Shown here: positions 48,844 through 61,081 of the stretch, piece after piece
Numbering within the stretch: the first letter of the stretch is position 1
Layout: every line of letters begins with the position of its first letter
Translations under genes and position numbers: made by a program
The notes under the pieces: model-generated
The model's input: only the letters and a program-made list of their open reading frames with translations
Databases searched by the model: none
Told to the model about the DNA's origin: nothing
Assembly: GCF_947623445.1 (NCBI RefSeq)
Contig: NC_135247.1
Span: 15,936,501-16,000,500 of the forward strand
DNA: 64,000 nucleotides
From: Clavelina lepadiformis
Lineage: Eukaryota > Chordata > Ascidiacea > Aplousobranchia > Clavelinidae
Direction: 5' to 3'

Positions 48844-49197
48844 TGTGCTTAATTTGAAATGCAAATAGATAAAATGGCACTTTTCTCGAATCACTAGATA
48901 GATTCCACCATGTCGGTGTTTCCGGAATCTTCTCCTGACTTTCAAATCTGACAAGATGAAAATGTAGCTAGCGTAGTCTAGATGAAAATCAAGCTAGCGT
49001 AGTCTAGATGAAAATCAAGCTAGCGTAGTCTAGATGAAAATCAAGCAAGCGTAGTCTAAATGAAAATCAAGCTAGCGTAGTCTAAATGAAAATCAAGCTG
49101 ATTTCGAGACCTAGCTACGCCTACGTCTCTGTAGTGTATTAACTATAAGCTAGTTTCAACTAAATTTTAAGTACAAAAGTAAACTTCTGTTATTTGC

Positions 49198-49654
49198 TTA
49201 AGGGGTCATGTTCCAATTCAAAGAGATAGGCTTTTCAATGCAAAGTACATTAAATCAAGAAGCTACCAACGCAAAACTACATCATAAACCTACCCTGAAT
49301 TTTGGCTTGCAACAAGACCTAGGTTATGTCTGTCTACAGTCTTAATTTGGACAAAATCCATGTACTCAGTTTTCTATAACAATTGCCTAAACTTTACAAC
49401 AAGTTTTTAGCTTAACACTTTATGACAAATACTCCAAAAAAACAAAAATTCAAACCCACACAAAATTTACAACTTAGCCTAGACCTGGAACCAGCTGTCG
49501 TCAAAGCAACGACGAACTACTCCACATCGACGTCACATGCGCATTGGACCGGAAAATTTTTACTTTTTTTAATATGACGCATTGAGTGCGACACGGTCAC
49601 AATCACTGTGTTGCCGGCACAAAATTGTCGTTTTATTGGGAAGTGACCCCTTAA
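49198..49654. mobile_element. piggyBac-like MITE (unit D)
   Basis: Empty copy. Confidence 0.75.
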
Positions 49655-50371
49655 ACGTGAAGAAATTCATAAATTTTAGTTTTACTTATGACTATATCTA
49701 TATATAGATATCTATATATATTATATAAGGTAAGTGATTAGGATTAGGATTAGGTGATTAGTAGGGCAAGTTTTTGCAACTTTTGCAACTTTATTTACAG
49801 CTTCCGACAGCTTCCTAAATACTCAGGATTTACGTGACCTAGACGTGAGTCTAGCCAGCTGGTGGCCTAGACGTGAGTCTAGCCAGCTGGTGGCCTAGAG
49901 TCTCGAGTCTAGAGTCTGGTGGCCTAGAGTCTAGAGGCTAGAGTCTAGAGTCTGGTGGCCTAGAGTCTAGAGTCTGGTGGCCAGCTGGTGGCCTAGACGT
50001 GAGTCTAGCCAGCTGGTGGCCTACACGTGAGTCTAGCCAGCTGGTGGCCTAGACGTGAGTCTAGCCAGCTGGTGGCCTAGACGTGAGTCTAGCCAGCTGG
50101 TGGCCTAGACGTGAGTCTAGCCAGCTGGTGGCCTAGACGTGAGTCTAGCCAGCTGGTGGCCTAGCCAGCAATGGTCATCAAACGGTTGTTGGCTCGTCGC
50201 TCTGCGGCTCGCTGGTTTGAACCTGCAGCTTGTCTGTCGACGTTCTCCGGTTTTTCCACTGTGCTATGAGTTCCACCCGGCGGCCCTATGCTTTCTGTGC
50301 TTAAAGTTCAATGCAAATAGATAAAATCGCACTTTTCGCAAATCACTTATGGAAGCGTGATTCCAATTCCG

Positions 50372-50453
50372 CGTTGGCGGCAGGATTCGAACCCAAGCGG
50401 GCAGAGCCCAGCAGATTTCTGGTCTGTCGCCTTAACCACTCGGCCACGACAAC
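50372..50453 (-). pseudogene. tRNA-Ser(AGA)-type gene, probably decayed (unit D)
   Basis: As unit A. Confidence 0.7.
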
Positions 50454-50530
50454 TGTGCTTAATGCATAGATGAAATAGTTAAAATACCACATTTCCGAAT
50501 ATCCATATGAAATTGCAAAAGTAATATCGG

Positions 50531-50612
50531 CGTTGTCGGCAGGATTCGAACCTACGCGGGCATAGCCTAACAGATTTCAAATCTGTCGCCTTAACCACTC
50601 GGCCACGACAAC
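50531..50612 (-). tRNA. tRNA-Ser(UGA), hybrid copy (unit D)
   Basis: Same CGA/UGA hybrid as in unit B. Confidence 0.88.
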
Positions 50613-50966
50613 TGTGCTTAATTTGAAATGCAAATAGATAAAATGGCACTTTTCTCGAATCACTAGATAGATTCCACCATGTCGGTGTTTCCGGAATCTT
50701 CTCCTGACTTTCAAATCTGACAAGATGAAAATGTAGCTAGCGTAGTCTAGATGAAAATCAAGCTAGCGTAGTCTAGATGAAAATCAAGCTAGCGTAGTCT
50801 AGATGAAAATCAAGCAAGCGTAGTCTAAATGAAAATCAAGCTAGCGTAGTCTAAATGAAAATCAAGCTGATTTCGAGACCTAGCTACGCCTACGTCTCTG
50901 TAGTGTATTAACTATAAGCTAGTTTCAACTAAATTTTAAGTACAAAAGTAAACTTCTGTTATTTGC

Positions 50967-51423
50967 TTAAGGGGTCATGTTCCAATTCAAAGAGATAGGC
51001 TTTTCAATGCAAAGTACATTAAATCAAGAAGCTACCAACGCAAAACTACATCATAAACCTACCCTGAATTTTGGCTTGCAACAAGACCTAGGTTATGTCT
51101 GTCTACAGTCTTAATTTGGACAAAATCCATGTACTCAGTTTTCTATAACAATTGCCTAAACTTTACAACAAGTTTTTAGCTTAACACTTTATGACAAATA
51201 CTCCAAAAAAACAAAAATTCAAACCCACACAAAATTTACAACTTAGCCTAGACCTGGAACCAGCTGTCGTCAAAGCAACGACGAACTACTCCACATCGAC
51301 GTCACATGCGCATTGGACCGGAAAATTTTTACTTTTTTTAATATGACGCATTGAGTGCGACACGGTCACAATCACTGTGTTGCCGGCACAAAATTGTCGT
51401 TTTATTGGGAAGTGACCCCTTAA
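50967..51423. mobile_element. piggyBac-like MITE (unit E)
   Basis: Empty copy. Confidence 0.75.
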
Positions 51424-52174
51424 ACGTGAAGAAATTCATAAATTTTAGTTTTACTTATGACTATATCTATATATAGATATCTATATATATTATATAAGGT
51501 AAGTGATTAGGATTAGGTGATTAGTAGGGCAAGTTTTTGCAACTTTATTTACAGCTTCCGGCAGCTTGCTAAATACTCAGGATTTACGTGACCTAGACGT
51601 GAGTCTAGCCAGCTGGTGGCCTAGACGTGAGTCTAGCCAGCTGGTGGCCTAGAGTCTAGAGTCTAGTATCTGGTGGCCTAGAGTCTAGAGTCTAGAGTCT
51701 GGTGGCCTAGAGTCTAGAGTCTGGTGGCCAGCTGGTGGCCTAGACGTGAGTCTAGCCAGCTGGTGGCCTAAACGTGAGTCTAGCCAGCTGGTGGCCTAGA
51801 CGTGAGTCTAGCCAGCTGGTGGCCTAGACGTGAGGCTAGCCAGCTGGTGACCTAGACGTGAGGCTAGCCAGCTGGTGGCCTAGACGTGAGTCTAGCCAGC
51901 TGGTGGCCTAGACGTGAGTCTAGCTAGCTGGTGCCCTAGACGTGAGTCTAGCCAGCTGGTGGCCTAGCCAGCAATGGTTATCAAACGGTTGTTGGCTCGT
52001 CGCTCTGCGGCTCGCTGGTTTGAACCTGCAGCTTGTCTGTCGACGTTCTCCGGTTTTTCCACTGTGCTATGAGTTCCACCCGGCGGCCCTATGCTTTCTG
52101 TGCTTAACGTTCAATGCAAATAGATAAAATCGCACTTTTCGCAAATCACTTATGGAAGCGTGATTCCAATTCCG

Positions 52175-52256
52175 CGTTGGCGGCAGGATTCGAACCTAAG
52201 CGGGCAGAGCCCAGCAGATTTCTGGTCTGTCGCCTTAACCACTCGGCCACGACAAC
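52175..52256 (-). pseudogene. tRNA-Ser(AGA)-type gene, probably decayed (unit E)
   Basis: TTAGG T-stem variant, as unit C. Confidence 0.7.
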
Positions 52257-52333
52257 TGTGCTTAATGCATAGATGAAATAGTTAAAATACCACATTTCCG
52301 AATATCCATATGAAATTGCAAAAGTAATATCGG

Positions 52334-52415
52334 CGTTGTCGGCAGGATTCGAACCTACGCGGGCTGGGCCCAACAGATTTCGAGTCTGTCGCCTTAACCA
52401 CTCGGCCACGACAAC
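52334..52415 (-). tRNA. tRNA-Ser(CGA) (unit E)
   Basis: As unit A; loop CTCGAAA. Confidence 0.93.
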
Positions 52416-52492
52416 TGTGATTAATGCATAGATGAAATAGTTAAAATGGCACATTTCCGAATATCCATATGAAATTGCAAAAGTAATATCTG

Positions 52493-52574
52493 CATTGTCG
52501 GCAGGATTCGAACCTACGCGGGCAGGGCCCAACAGATTTAGAGTCTGTCGCCTTAACCACTCGGCCACGACAAC
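52493..52574 (-). tRNA. Candidate amber suppressor tRNA-Ser(CUA) (unit E)
   Basis: Loop CTCTAAA, paired variable arm, G1-U72. Confidence 0.9.
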
Positions 52575-52651
52575 TGTGCTTAATGCATAGATGAAATAGA
52601 TAAAATCGCACTTTTCCGAATATCCATATGAGATTGCAAAAGTAATATCGG

Positions 52652-52733
52652 CGTTGTCGGCAAGATTCGAACCTACGCGGGCATAGCCTAACAGATTTCA
52701 AATCTGTCGCCTTAACCACTCGGCCACGACAAC
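52652..52733 (-). tRNA. tRNA-Ser(UGA) (unit E)
   Basis: Loop TTTGAAA; as unit C. Confidence 0.9.
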
Positions 52734-53087
52734 TGTGCTTAATTTGAAATGCAAATAGATAAAATGGCACTTTTCTCGAATCACTAGATAGATTCCACCA
52801 TGTCGGTGTTTCCGGAATCTTCTCCTGACTTTCAAATCTGACAAGATGAAAATGTAGCTAGCGTAGTCTAGATGAAAATCAAGCTAGCGTAGTCTAGATG
52901 AAAATCAAGCTAGCGTAGTCTAGATGAAAATCAAGCAAGCGTAGTCTAGATGAAAATCAAGCTAGCGTAGTCTAAATGAAAATCAAGCTGATTTCGAGAC
53001 CTAGCTACGCCTACGTCTCTGTAGTGTATTAACTATAAGCTAGTTTCAACTAAATTTTAAGTACAAAAGTAAACTTCTGTTATTTGC

Positions 53088-54459
53088 TTAAGGGGTCATG
53101 TTCCAATTCAAAGAGATAGGCTTTTCAATGCAAAGTACATTAAATCAAGAAGCTACCAACGCAAAACTACATCATAAACCTACCCTGAATTTTGGCTTGC
53201 AACAAGACCTAGGTTATGTCTGTCTACAGTCTTAATTTGGACAAAATCCATGTACAGTGGGACCTCGTTAATCCGGACCCCGAACAACCGGAATCCCCGC
53301 TATCCGACACAAAACTGCCGGGAACGGATTTCTTCCTATGCATTTTACCCCTTTAATCCGGAAACCCCGCTGTCCGACTCCGACACAAAAGTTTTGGAAC
53401 AAATGTGCTAAATCAATAGCAATAAAATCCGATAAACCGGATTATTAACAGTTAAGCGAAAATGATTCACGATTGTCCTAATACACTATGTACACTGGGT
53501 AGTTAGTTGACGAAACAATAGCCGATCATCTACGCATAATAACGTTGCGGTCTTTATTGATTCAAAAGTACAGTATTGCGCTTTGTAAAAAATTTTAGCC
53601 GCACAGCTTTTTAGTCATACAGTACTATGAAATACTGTACAGTATTTTAGAAACGAAAAAATAAATTGTTCATCAACAGTAACAAACAACACTTCCGCGG
53701 TCGCAAAAAAATACGTACAGTACATCGGTTGAGTGCGGCAATCTATTGAAGACATACTGCTGCAACTCAATCGTGCTATCAGCTTAATATATCGCATTGC
53801 GCAAAGATTGGAAACAGGTCAAAGAAAGTTCAAGACTGCTGGTCCCGCCGGAATGCTTCGCCATGCAAGAGCGGTTGTCAAACCGATTTGCGGCCGAATG
53901 TTCGTCACTTGGAGAGCATTCGTCTTTAATACAGTGGTTCTGGGGTTCGACACTGGGTCGGATCATACAAAAAATATAATTTTATTTTAGTTGCTGTCCA
54001 GCCAGAAAGTCGGTACTTAGAATTGGAGTAAGGTGCACACTGCGTTTTGAACACGGTGCTGCATTTGCAAGATTGATTGATTTTTTACTTTCCGATAATC
54101 CGGATACCCCGCTAAACCGACATTTTTTGACGAAACGAAGTGGTCCGGATTAACGAGGTCTCACTGTACTCAGTTTTCTATAACAATTGCCTAAACTTTA
54201 CAACAAGTTTTTAGCTTAACACTTTATGACAAATACTCCAAAAAAACAAAAATTCAAACCCACACAAAATTTACAACTTAGCCTAGACCTGGAACCAGCT
54301 GTCGTCAAAGCAACGACGAACTACTCCACATCGACGTCACATGCGCATTGGACCGGAAAATTTTTACTTTTTTTAATATGACGAATTGAGTGCGACACGG
54401 TCACAATCACTGTGTTACCCGGCACAAAATTGTCGTTTTATTGGGAAGTGACCCCTTAA
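53088..54459. mobile_element. piggyBac-like MITE (unit F), split by pogo-like element
   Basis: The two halves flank 53255-54166; TTAA at both outer edges is intact. Confidence 0.75.
53255..54166. mobile_element. pogo/Tigger-like element, 912 bp (unit F)
   Basis: Perfect-looking terminal inverted repeats CAGTGGGACCTCGTTAATCC versus CAGTGAGACCTCGTTAATCC (inverted), with a TA target duplication, as in the pogo branch of Tc1/mariner. The subterminal regions repeat CCCCGCT(A/G)TCCGAC words. Short open frames inside (60-85 codons) show no transposase signature that I recognise, so it is non-autonomous. Confidence 0.85.
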
Positions 54460-55176
54460 ACGTGAAGAAATTCATAAATTTTAGTTTTACTTATGACTAT
54501 ATCTATATATAGATATCTATATATATTATATAAGGTAAGTGATTAGGATTAGGATTAGGTGATTAGTAGGGCAAGTTTTTGCAACTTTTGCAACTTTATT
54601 TACAGCTTCCGACAGCTTCCTAAATACTCAGGATTTACGTGACCTAGACGTGAGTCTAGCCAGCTGGTGGCCTAGACGTGAGTCTAGCCAGCTGGTGGCC
54701 TAGAGTCTAGAGTCTAGAGTCTGGTGGCCTAGAGTCTAGAGGCTAGAGTCTAGAGTCTGGTGGCCTAGAGTCTAGAGTCTGGTGGCCAGCTGGTGGCCTA
54801 GACGTGAGTCTAGCCAGCTGGTGGCCTAAACGTGAGTCTAGCCAGCTGGTGGCCTAGACGTGAGTCTAGCCAGCTGGTGGCCTAGACGTGAGTCTAGCCA
54901 GCTGGTGGCCTAGACGTGAGTCTAGCCAGCTGGTGGCCTAGACGTGAGTCTAGCCAGCTGGTGGCCTAGCCAGCAATGGTCATCAAACGGTTGTTGGCTC
55001 GTCGCTCTGCGGCTCGCTGGTTTGAACCTGCAGCTTGTCTGTCGACGTTCTCCGGTTTTTCCACTGTGCTATGAGTTCCACCCGGCGGCCCTATGCTTTC
55101 TGTGCTTAATGTTCAATGCAAATAGATAAAATCGCACTTTTCGCAAATCACTTATGGAAGCGTGATTCCAATTCCG

Positions 55177-55258
55177 CGTTGGCGGCAGGATTCGAACCCA
55201 AGCGGGCAGAGCCCAGCAGATTTCTGGTCTGTCGCCTTAACCACTCGGCCACGACAAC
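55177..55258 (-). pseudogene. tRNA-Ser(AGA)-type gene, probably decayed (unit F)
   Basis: As unit A. Confidence 0.7.
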
Positions 55259-55335
55259 TGTGCTTAATGCATAGATGAAATAGTTAAAATACCACATTTC
55301 CGAATATCCATATGAAATTGCAAAAGTAATATCGG

Positions 55336-55417
55336 CGTTGTCGGCAGGATTCGAACCTACGCGGGCTGGGCCCAACAGATTTCGAGTCTGTCGCCTTAAC
55401 CACTCGGCCACGACAAC
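55336..55417 (-). tRNA. tRNA-Ser(CGA) (unit F)
   Basis: As unit A. Confidence 0.93.
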
Positions 55418-55494
55418 TGTGATTAATGCATAGATGAAATAGTTAAAATGGCACATTTCCGAATATCCATATGAAATTGCAAAAGTAATATCTG

Positions 55495-55576
55495 CATTGT
55501 CGGCAGGATTCGAACCTACGCGGGCAGGGCTCAACAGATTTAGAGTCTGTCGCCTTAACCACTCGGCCACGACAAC
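55495..55576 (-). tRNA. Candidate amber suppressor tRNA-Ser(CUA) (unit F)
   Basis: Loop CTCTAAA. The variable arm reads GAGC-CCT-GCCC, one mispair relative to units A, C, E and I; shared with G and H. Confidence 0.87.
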
Positions 55577-55653
55577 TGTGCTTAATGCATAGATGAAATA
55601 GATAAAATCGCACTTTTCCGAATATCCATATGAAATTGCAAAAGTAATATCGG

Positions 55654-55735
55654 CGTTGTCGGCAAGATTCGAACCTACGCGGGCATAGCCTAACAGATTT
55701 CAAATCTGTCGCCTTAACCACTCGGCCACGACAAC
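55654..55735 (-). tRNA. tRNA-Ser(UGA) (unit F)
   Basis: Loop TTTGAAA. Confidence 0.9.
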
Positions 55736-56089
55736 TGTGCTTAATTTGAAATGCAAATAGATAAAATGGCACTTTTCTCGAATCACTAGATAGATTCCAC
55801 CATGTCGGTGTTTCCGGAATCTTCTCCTGACTTTCAAATCTGACAAGATGAAAATGTAGCTAGCGTAGTCTAGATGAAAATCAAGCTAGCGTAGTCTAGA
55901 TGAAAATCAAGCTAGCGTAGTCTAGATGAAAATCAAGCAAGCGTAGTCTAAATGAAAATCAAGCTAGCGTAGTCTAAATGAAAATCAAGCTGATTTCGAG
56001 ACCTAGCTACGCCTACGTCTCTGTAGTGTATTAACTATAAGCTAGTTTCAACTAAATTTTAAGTACAAAAGTAAACTTCTGTTATTTGC

Positions 56090-57461
56090 TTAAGGGGTCA
56101 TGTTCCAATTCAAAGAGATAGGCTTTTCAATGCAAAGTACATTAAATCAAGAAGCTACCAACGCAAAACTACATCATAAACCTACCCTGAATTTTGGCTT
56201 GCAACAAGACCTAGGTTATGTCTGTCTACAGTCTTAATTTGGACAAAATCCATGTACAGTGGGACCTCGTTAATCCGGACCCCGAACAACCGGAATCCCC
56301 GCTATCCGACACAAAACTGCCGGGAACGGATTTCTTCCTATGCATTTTACCCCTTTAATCCGGAAACCCCGCTGTCCGACTCCGACACAAAAGTTTTGGA
56401 ACAAATGTGCTAAATCAATAGCAATAAAATCCGATAAACCGGATTATTAACAGTTAAGCGAAAATGATTCACGATTGTCCTAATACACTATGTACACTGG
56501 GTAGTTAGTTGACGAAACAATAGCCGATCATCTACGCATAATAACGTTGCGGTCTTTATTGATTCAAAAGTACAGTATTGCGCTTTGTAAAAAATTTTAG
56601 CCGCACAGCTTTTTAGTCATACAGTACTATGAAATACTGTACAGTATTTTAGAAACGAAAAAATAAATTGTTCATCAACAGTAACAAACAACACTTCCGC
56701 GGTCGCAAAAAAATACGTACAGTACATCGGTTGAGTGCGGCAATCTATTGAAGACATACTGCTGCAACTCAATCGTGCTATCAGCTTAATATATCGCATT
56801 GCGCAAAGATTGGAAACAGGTCAAAGAAAGTTCAAGACTGCTGGTCCCGCCGGAATGCTTCGCCATGCAAGAGCGGTTGTCAAACCGATTTGCGGCCGAA
56901 TGTTCGTCACTTGGAGAGCATTCGTCTTTAATACAGTGGTTCTGGGGTTCGACACTGGGTCGGATCATACAAAAAATATAATTTTATTTTAGTTGCTGTC
57001 CAGCCAGAAAGTCGGTACTTAGAATTGGAGTAAGGTGCACACTGCGTTTTGAACACGGTGCTGCATTTGCAAGATTGATTGATTTTTTACTTTCCGATAA
57101 TCCGGATACCCCGCTAAACCGACATTTTTTGACGAAACGAAGTGGTCCGGATTAACGAGGTCTCACTGTACTCAGTTTTCTATAACAATTGCCTAAACTT
57201 TACAACAAGTTTTTAGCTTAACACTTTATGACAAATACTCCAAAAAAACAAAAATTCAAACCCACACAAAATTTACAACTTAGCCTAGACCTGGAACCAG
57301 CTGTCGTCAAAGCAACGACGAACTACTCCACATCGACGTCACATGCGCATTGGACCGGAAAATTTTTACTTTTTTTAATATGACGAATTGAGTGCGACAC
57401 GGTCACAATCACTGTGTTGCCCGGCACAAAATTGTCGTTTTATTGGGAAGTGACCCCTTAA
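56090..57461. mobile_element. piggyBac-like MITE (unit G), split by pogo-like element
   Basis: Same structure as unit F. Confidence 0.75.
56257..57168. mobile_element. pogo/Tigger-like element, 912 bp (unit G)
   Basis: Same length, same site and apparently same sequence as the unit F copy, so it was copied with the unit and not inserted separately. Confidence 0.85.
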
Positions 57462-58206
57462 ACGTGAAGAAATTCATAAATTTTAGTTTTACTTATGACT
57501 ATATCTATATATAGATATCTATATATATTATATAAGGTAAGTGATTAGGATTAGGATTAGGTGATTAGTAGGGCAAGTTTTTGCAACTTTTGCAACTTTA
57601 TTTACAGCTTCCGACAGCTTCCTAAATACTCAGGATTTACGTGACCTAGACGTGAGTCTAGCCAGCTGGTGGCCTAGACGTGAGTCTAGCCAGCTGGTGG
57701 CCTAGAGTCTAGAGTCTAGAGTCTGGTGGCCTAGAGTCTAGAGGCTAGAGTCTAGAGTCTGGTGGCCTAGAGTCTAGAGTCTGGTGGCCAGCTGGTGGCC
57801 TAGACGTGAGTCTAGCCAGCTGGTGGCCTAAACGTGAGTCTAGCCAGCTGGTGGCCTAGACGTGAGTCTAGCCAGCTGGTGGCCTAGACGTGAGTCTAGC
57901 CAGCTGGTGGCCTAGACGTGAGTCTAGCCGGCTGGTGGCCTAGACGTGAGTCTAGCCAGCTGGTGGCCTAGACGTGAGTCTAGCCAGCTGGTGGCCTAGC
58001 CAGCAATGGTCATCAAACGGTTGTTGGCTCGTCGCTCTGCGGCTCGCTGGTTTGAACCTGCAGCTTGTCTGTCGACGTTCTCCGGTTTTTCCACTGTGCT
58101 ATGAGTTCCACCCGGCGGCCCTATGCTTTCTGTGCTTAATGTTCAATGCAAATAGATAAAATCGCACTTTTCGCAAATCACTTATGGAAGCGTGATTCCA
58201 ATTCCG

Positions 58207-58288
58207 CGTTGGCGGCAGGATTCGAACCCAAGCGGGCAGAGCCCAGCAGATTTCTGGTCTGTCGCCTTAACCACTCGGCCACGACAAC
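58207..58288 (-). pseudogene. tRNA-Ser(AGA)-type gene, probably decayed (unit G)
   Basis: As unit A. Confidence 0.7.
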
Positions 58289-58365
58289 TGTGCTTAATGC
58301 ATAGATGAAATAGTTAAAATACCACATTTCCGAATATCCATATGAAATTGCAAAAGTAATATCGG

Positions 58366-58447
58366 CGTTGTCGGCAGGATTCGAACCTACGCGGGCTGGG
58401 CCCAACAGATTTCGAGTCTGTCGCCTTAACCACTCGGCCACGACAAC
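58366..58447 (-). tRNA. tRNA-Ser(CGA) (unit G)
   Basis: As unit A. Confidence 0.93.
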
Positions 58448-58524
58448 TGTGATTAATGCATAGATGAAATAGTTAAAATGGCACATTTCCGAATATCCAT
58501 ATGAAATTGCAAAAGTAATATCTG

Positions 58525-58606
58525 CATTGTCGGCAGGATTCGAACCTACGCGGGCAGGGCTCAACAGATTTAGAGTCTGTCGCCTTAACCACTCGGCCAC
58601 GACAAC
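58525..58606 (-). tRNA. Candidate amber suppressor tRNA-Ser(CUA) (unit G)
   Basis: Loop CTCTAAA; GAGC variable-arm variant. Confidence 0.87.
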
Positions 58607-58683
58607 TGTGCTTAATGCATAGATGAAATAGATAAAATCGCACTTTTCCGAATATCCATATGAAATTGCAAAAGTAATATCGG

Positions 58684-58765
58684 CGTTGTCGGCAAGATTC
58701 GAACCTACGCGGGCATAGCCTAACAGATTTCAAATCTGTCGCCTTAACCACTCGGCCACGACAAC
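58684..58765 (-). tRNA. tRNA-Ser(UGA) (unit G)
   Basis: Loop TTTGAAA. Confidence 0.9.
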
Positions 58766-59119
58766 TGTGCTTAATTTGAAATGCAAATAGATAAAATGGC
58801 ACTTTTCTCGAATCACTAGATAGATTCCACCATGTCGGTGTTTCCGGAATCTTCTCCTGACTTTCAAATCTGACAAGATGAAAATGTAGCTAGCGTAGTC
58901 TAGATGAAAATCAAGCTAGCGTAGTCTAGATGAAAATCAAGCTAGCGTAGTCTAGATGAAAATCAAGCAAGCGTAGTCTAAATGAAAATCAAGCTAGCGT
59001 AGTCTAAATGAAAATCAAGCTGATTTCGAGACCTAGCTACGCCTACGTCTCTGTAGTGTATTAACTATAAGCTAGTTTCAACTAAATTTTAGGTACAAAA
59101 GTAAACTTCTGTTATTTGC

Positions 59120-59576
59120 TTAAGGGGTCATGTTCCAATTCAAAGAGATAGGCTTTTCAATGCAAAGTACATTAAATCAAGAAGCTACCAACGCAAAACT
59201 ACATCATAAACCTACCCTGAATTTTGGCTTGCAACAAGACCTAGGTTATGTCTGTCTACAGTCTTAATTTGGACAAAATCCATGTACTCAGTTTTCTATA
59301 ACAATTGCCTAAACTTTACAACAAGTTTTTAGCTTAACACTTTATGACAAATACTCCAAAAAAACAAAAATTCAAACCCACACAAAATTTACAACTTAGC
59401 CTAGACCTGGAACCAGCTGTCGTCAAAGCAACGACGAACTACTCCACATCGACGTCACATGCGCATTGGACCGGAAAATTTTTACTTTTTTTAATATGAC
59501 GCATTGAGTGCGACACGGTCACAATCACTGTGTTGCCGGCACAAAATTGTCGTTTTATTGGGAAGTGACCCCTTAA
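59120..59576. mobile_element. piggyBac-like MITE (unit H)
   Basis: Empty copy lying between pogo-bearing units G and I. Confidence 0.75.
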
Positions 59577-60327
59577 ACGTGAAGAAATTCATAAATTTTA
59601 GTTTTACTTATGAATATATCTATATATAGATATCTATATATATTATATAAGGTAAGTGATTAGGATTAGGTGATTAGTAGGGCAAGTTTTTGCAACTTTA
59701 TTTACAGCTTCCGGCAGCTTGCTAAATACTCAGGATTTACGTGACCTAGACGTGAGTCTAGCCAGCTGGTGGCCTAGACGTGAGTCTAGCCAGCTGGTGG
59801 CCTAGAGTCTAGAGTCTAGTATCTGGTGGCCTAGAGTCTAGAGTCTAGAGTCTGGTGGCCTAGAGTCTAGAGTCTGGTGGCCAGCTGGTGGCCTAGACGT
59901 GAGTCTAGCCAGCTGGTGGCCTAAACGTGAGTCTAGCCAGCTGGTGGCCTAGACGTGAGTCTAGCCAGCTGGTGGCCTAGACGTGAGGCTAGCCAGCTGG
60001 TGACCTAGACGTGAGGCTAGCCAGCTGGTGGCCTAGACGTGAGTCTAGCCAGCTGGTGGCCTAGACGTGAGTCTAGCCAGCTGGTGGCCTAGACGTGAGT
60101 CTAGCCAGCTGGTGGCCTAGCCAGCAATGGTTATCAAACGGTTGTTGGCTCGTCGCTCTGCGGCTCGCTGGTTTGAACCTGCAGCTTGTCTGTCGTCGTT
60201 CTCCGGTTTTTCCACTGTGCTATGAGTTCCACCCGGCGGCCCTATGCTTTCTGTGCTTAACGTTCAATGCAAATAGATAAAATCGCACTTTTCGCAAATC
60301 ACTTATGGAAGCGTGATTCCAATTCCG

Positions 60328-60409
60328 CGTTGGCGGCAGGATTTGAACCTAAGCGGGCAGAGCCCAGCAGATTTCTGGTCTGTCGCCTTAACCACTCGGC
60401 CACGACAAC
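60328..60409 (-). pseudogene. tRNA-Ser(AGA)-type gene, more decayed (unit H)
   Basis: As unit C, plus a change in the T loop (TTCAAAT for TTCGAAT) that damages the B box. Confidence 0.75.
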
Positions 60410-60486
60410 TGTGATTAATGCATAGATGAAATAGTTAAAATGGCACATTTCCGAATATCCATATGAAATTGCAAAAGTAATATCTG

Positions 60487-60568
60487 CATTGTCGGCAGGA
60501 TTCGAACCTACGCGGGCAGGGCTCAACAGATTTAGAGTCTGTCGCCTTAACCACTCGGCCACGACAAC
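60487..60568 (-). tRNA. Candidate amber suppressor tRNA-Ser(CUA) (unit H)
   Basis: Loop CTCTAAA; GAGC variable-arm variant. Here it directly follows the AGA-type gene because the CGA gene has been lost. Confidence 0.87.
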
Positions 60569-60645
60569 TGTGCTTAATGCATAGATGAAATAGATAAAAT
60601 CGCACTTTTCCGAATATCCATATGAAATTGCAAAAGTAATATCGG

Positions 60646-60727
60646 CGTTGTCGGCAAGATTCGAACCTACGCGGGCATAGCCTAACAGATTTCAAATCTG
60701 TCGCCTTAACCACTCGGCCACGACAAC
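60646..60727 (-). tRNA. tRNA-Ser(UGA) (unit H)
   Basis: Loop TTTGAAA. Confidence 0.9.
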
Positions 60728-61081
60728 TGTGCTTAATTTGAAATGCAAATAGATAAAATGGCACTTTTCTCGAATCACTAGATAGATTCCACCATGTCGG
60801 TGTTTCCGGAATCTTCTCCTGACTTTCAAATCTGACAAGATGAAAATGTAGCTAGCGTAGTCTAGATGAAAATCAAGCTAGCGTAGTCTAGATGAAAATC
60901 AAGCTAGCGTAGTCTAGATGAAAATCAAGCAAGCGTAGTCTAAATGAAAATCAAGCTAGCGTAGTCTAAATGAAAATCAAGCTGATTTCGAGACCTAGCT
61001 ACGCCTACGTCTCTGTAGTGTATTAACTATAAGCTAGTTTCAACTAAATTTTAAGTACAAAAGTAAACTTCTGTTATTTGC

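Larger units (their letters stand above)
47132..49196. repeat. tRNA-Ser array unit C (2065 bp, four tRNA-type genes)
   Basis: MITE 47133-47589; minisatellite about 47755-48086, with GTGAGGC variant copies; tRNA-type genes AGA, CGA, CUA and UGA; 26-bp block about 48956-49100. Shares a shorter GATTAGG tract and CTTGCTAAAT with units E and H. Confidence 0.95.
49197..50965. repeat. tRNA-Ser array unit D (1769 bp, two tRNA-type genes)
   Basis: Sister of unit B: the same two-gene deletion and hybrid UGA gene. MITE 49198-49654; minisatellite about 49835-50170; 26-bp block about 50725-50870. Lacks the footprint of unit B. Confidence 0.95.
50966..53086. repeat. tRNA-Ser array unit E (2121 bp, four tRNA-type genes)
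   Basis: Sister of unit C with the longest minisatellite (eight copies in the second block, about 51592-51978). MITE 50967-51423; 26-bp block about 52846-52990. Confidence 0.95.
53087..56088. repeat. tRNA-Ser array unit F (3002 bp, four tRNA-type genes, pogo insertion)
   Basis: MITE 53088-54459 is interrupted by the 912-bp element at 53255-54166. Minisatellite about 54643-54975; 26-bp block about 55849-55990. The MITE has GACGAATTG where A-E have GACGCATTG, a mark shared with G and I. Confidence 0.95.
56089..59118. repeat. tRNA-Ser array unit G (3030 bp, four tRNA-type genes, pogo insertion)
   Basis: Nearly identical to F; differs mainly by one or two extra 28-bp minisatellite copies (about 57643-58009). 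26-bp block about 58879-59020. Confidence 0.95.
59119..61080. repeat. tRNA-Ser array unit H (1962 bp, three tRNA-type genes)
   Basis: C/E-type left half (short GATTAGG tract, CTTGCTAAAT, GTGAGGC minisatellite variants at about 59743-60125) without pogo insertion, joined to a right half whose CUA gene has the F/G variant. The CGA gene and one 159-bp period are missing. Confidence 0.95.

Noticed and set aside
53615-53990. 60-85 codon frames inside the pogo-like element
   Set aside because: They overlap on both strands and show no HTH or DDE transposase motif; I treat them as chance frames in a non-autonomous element.
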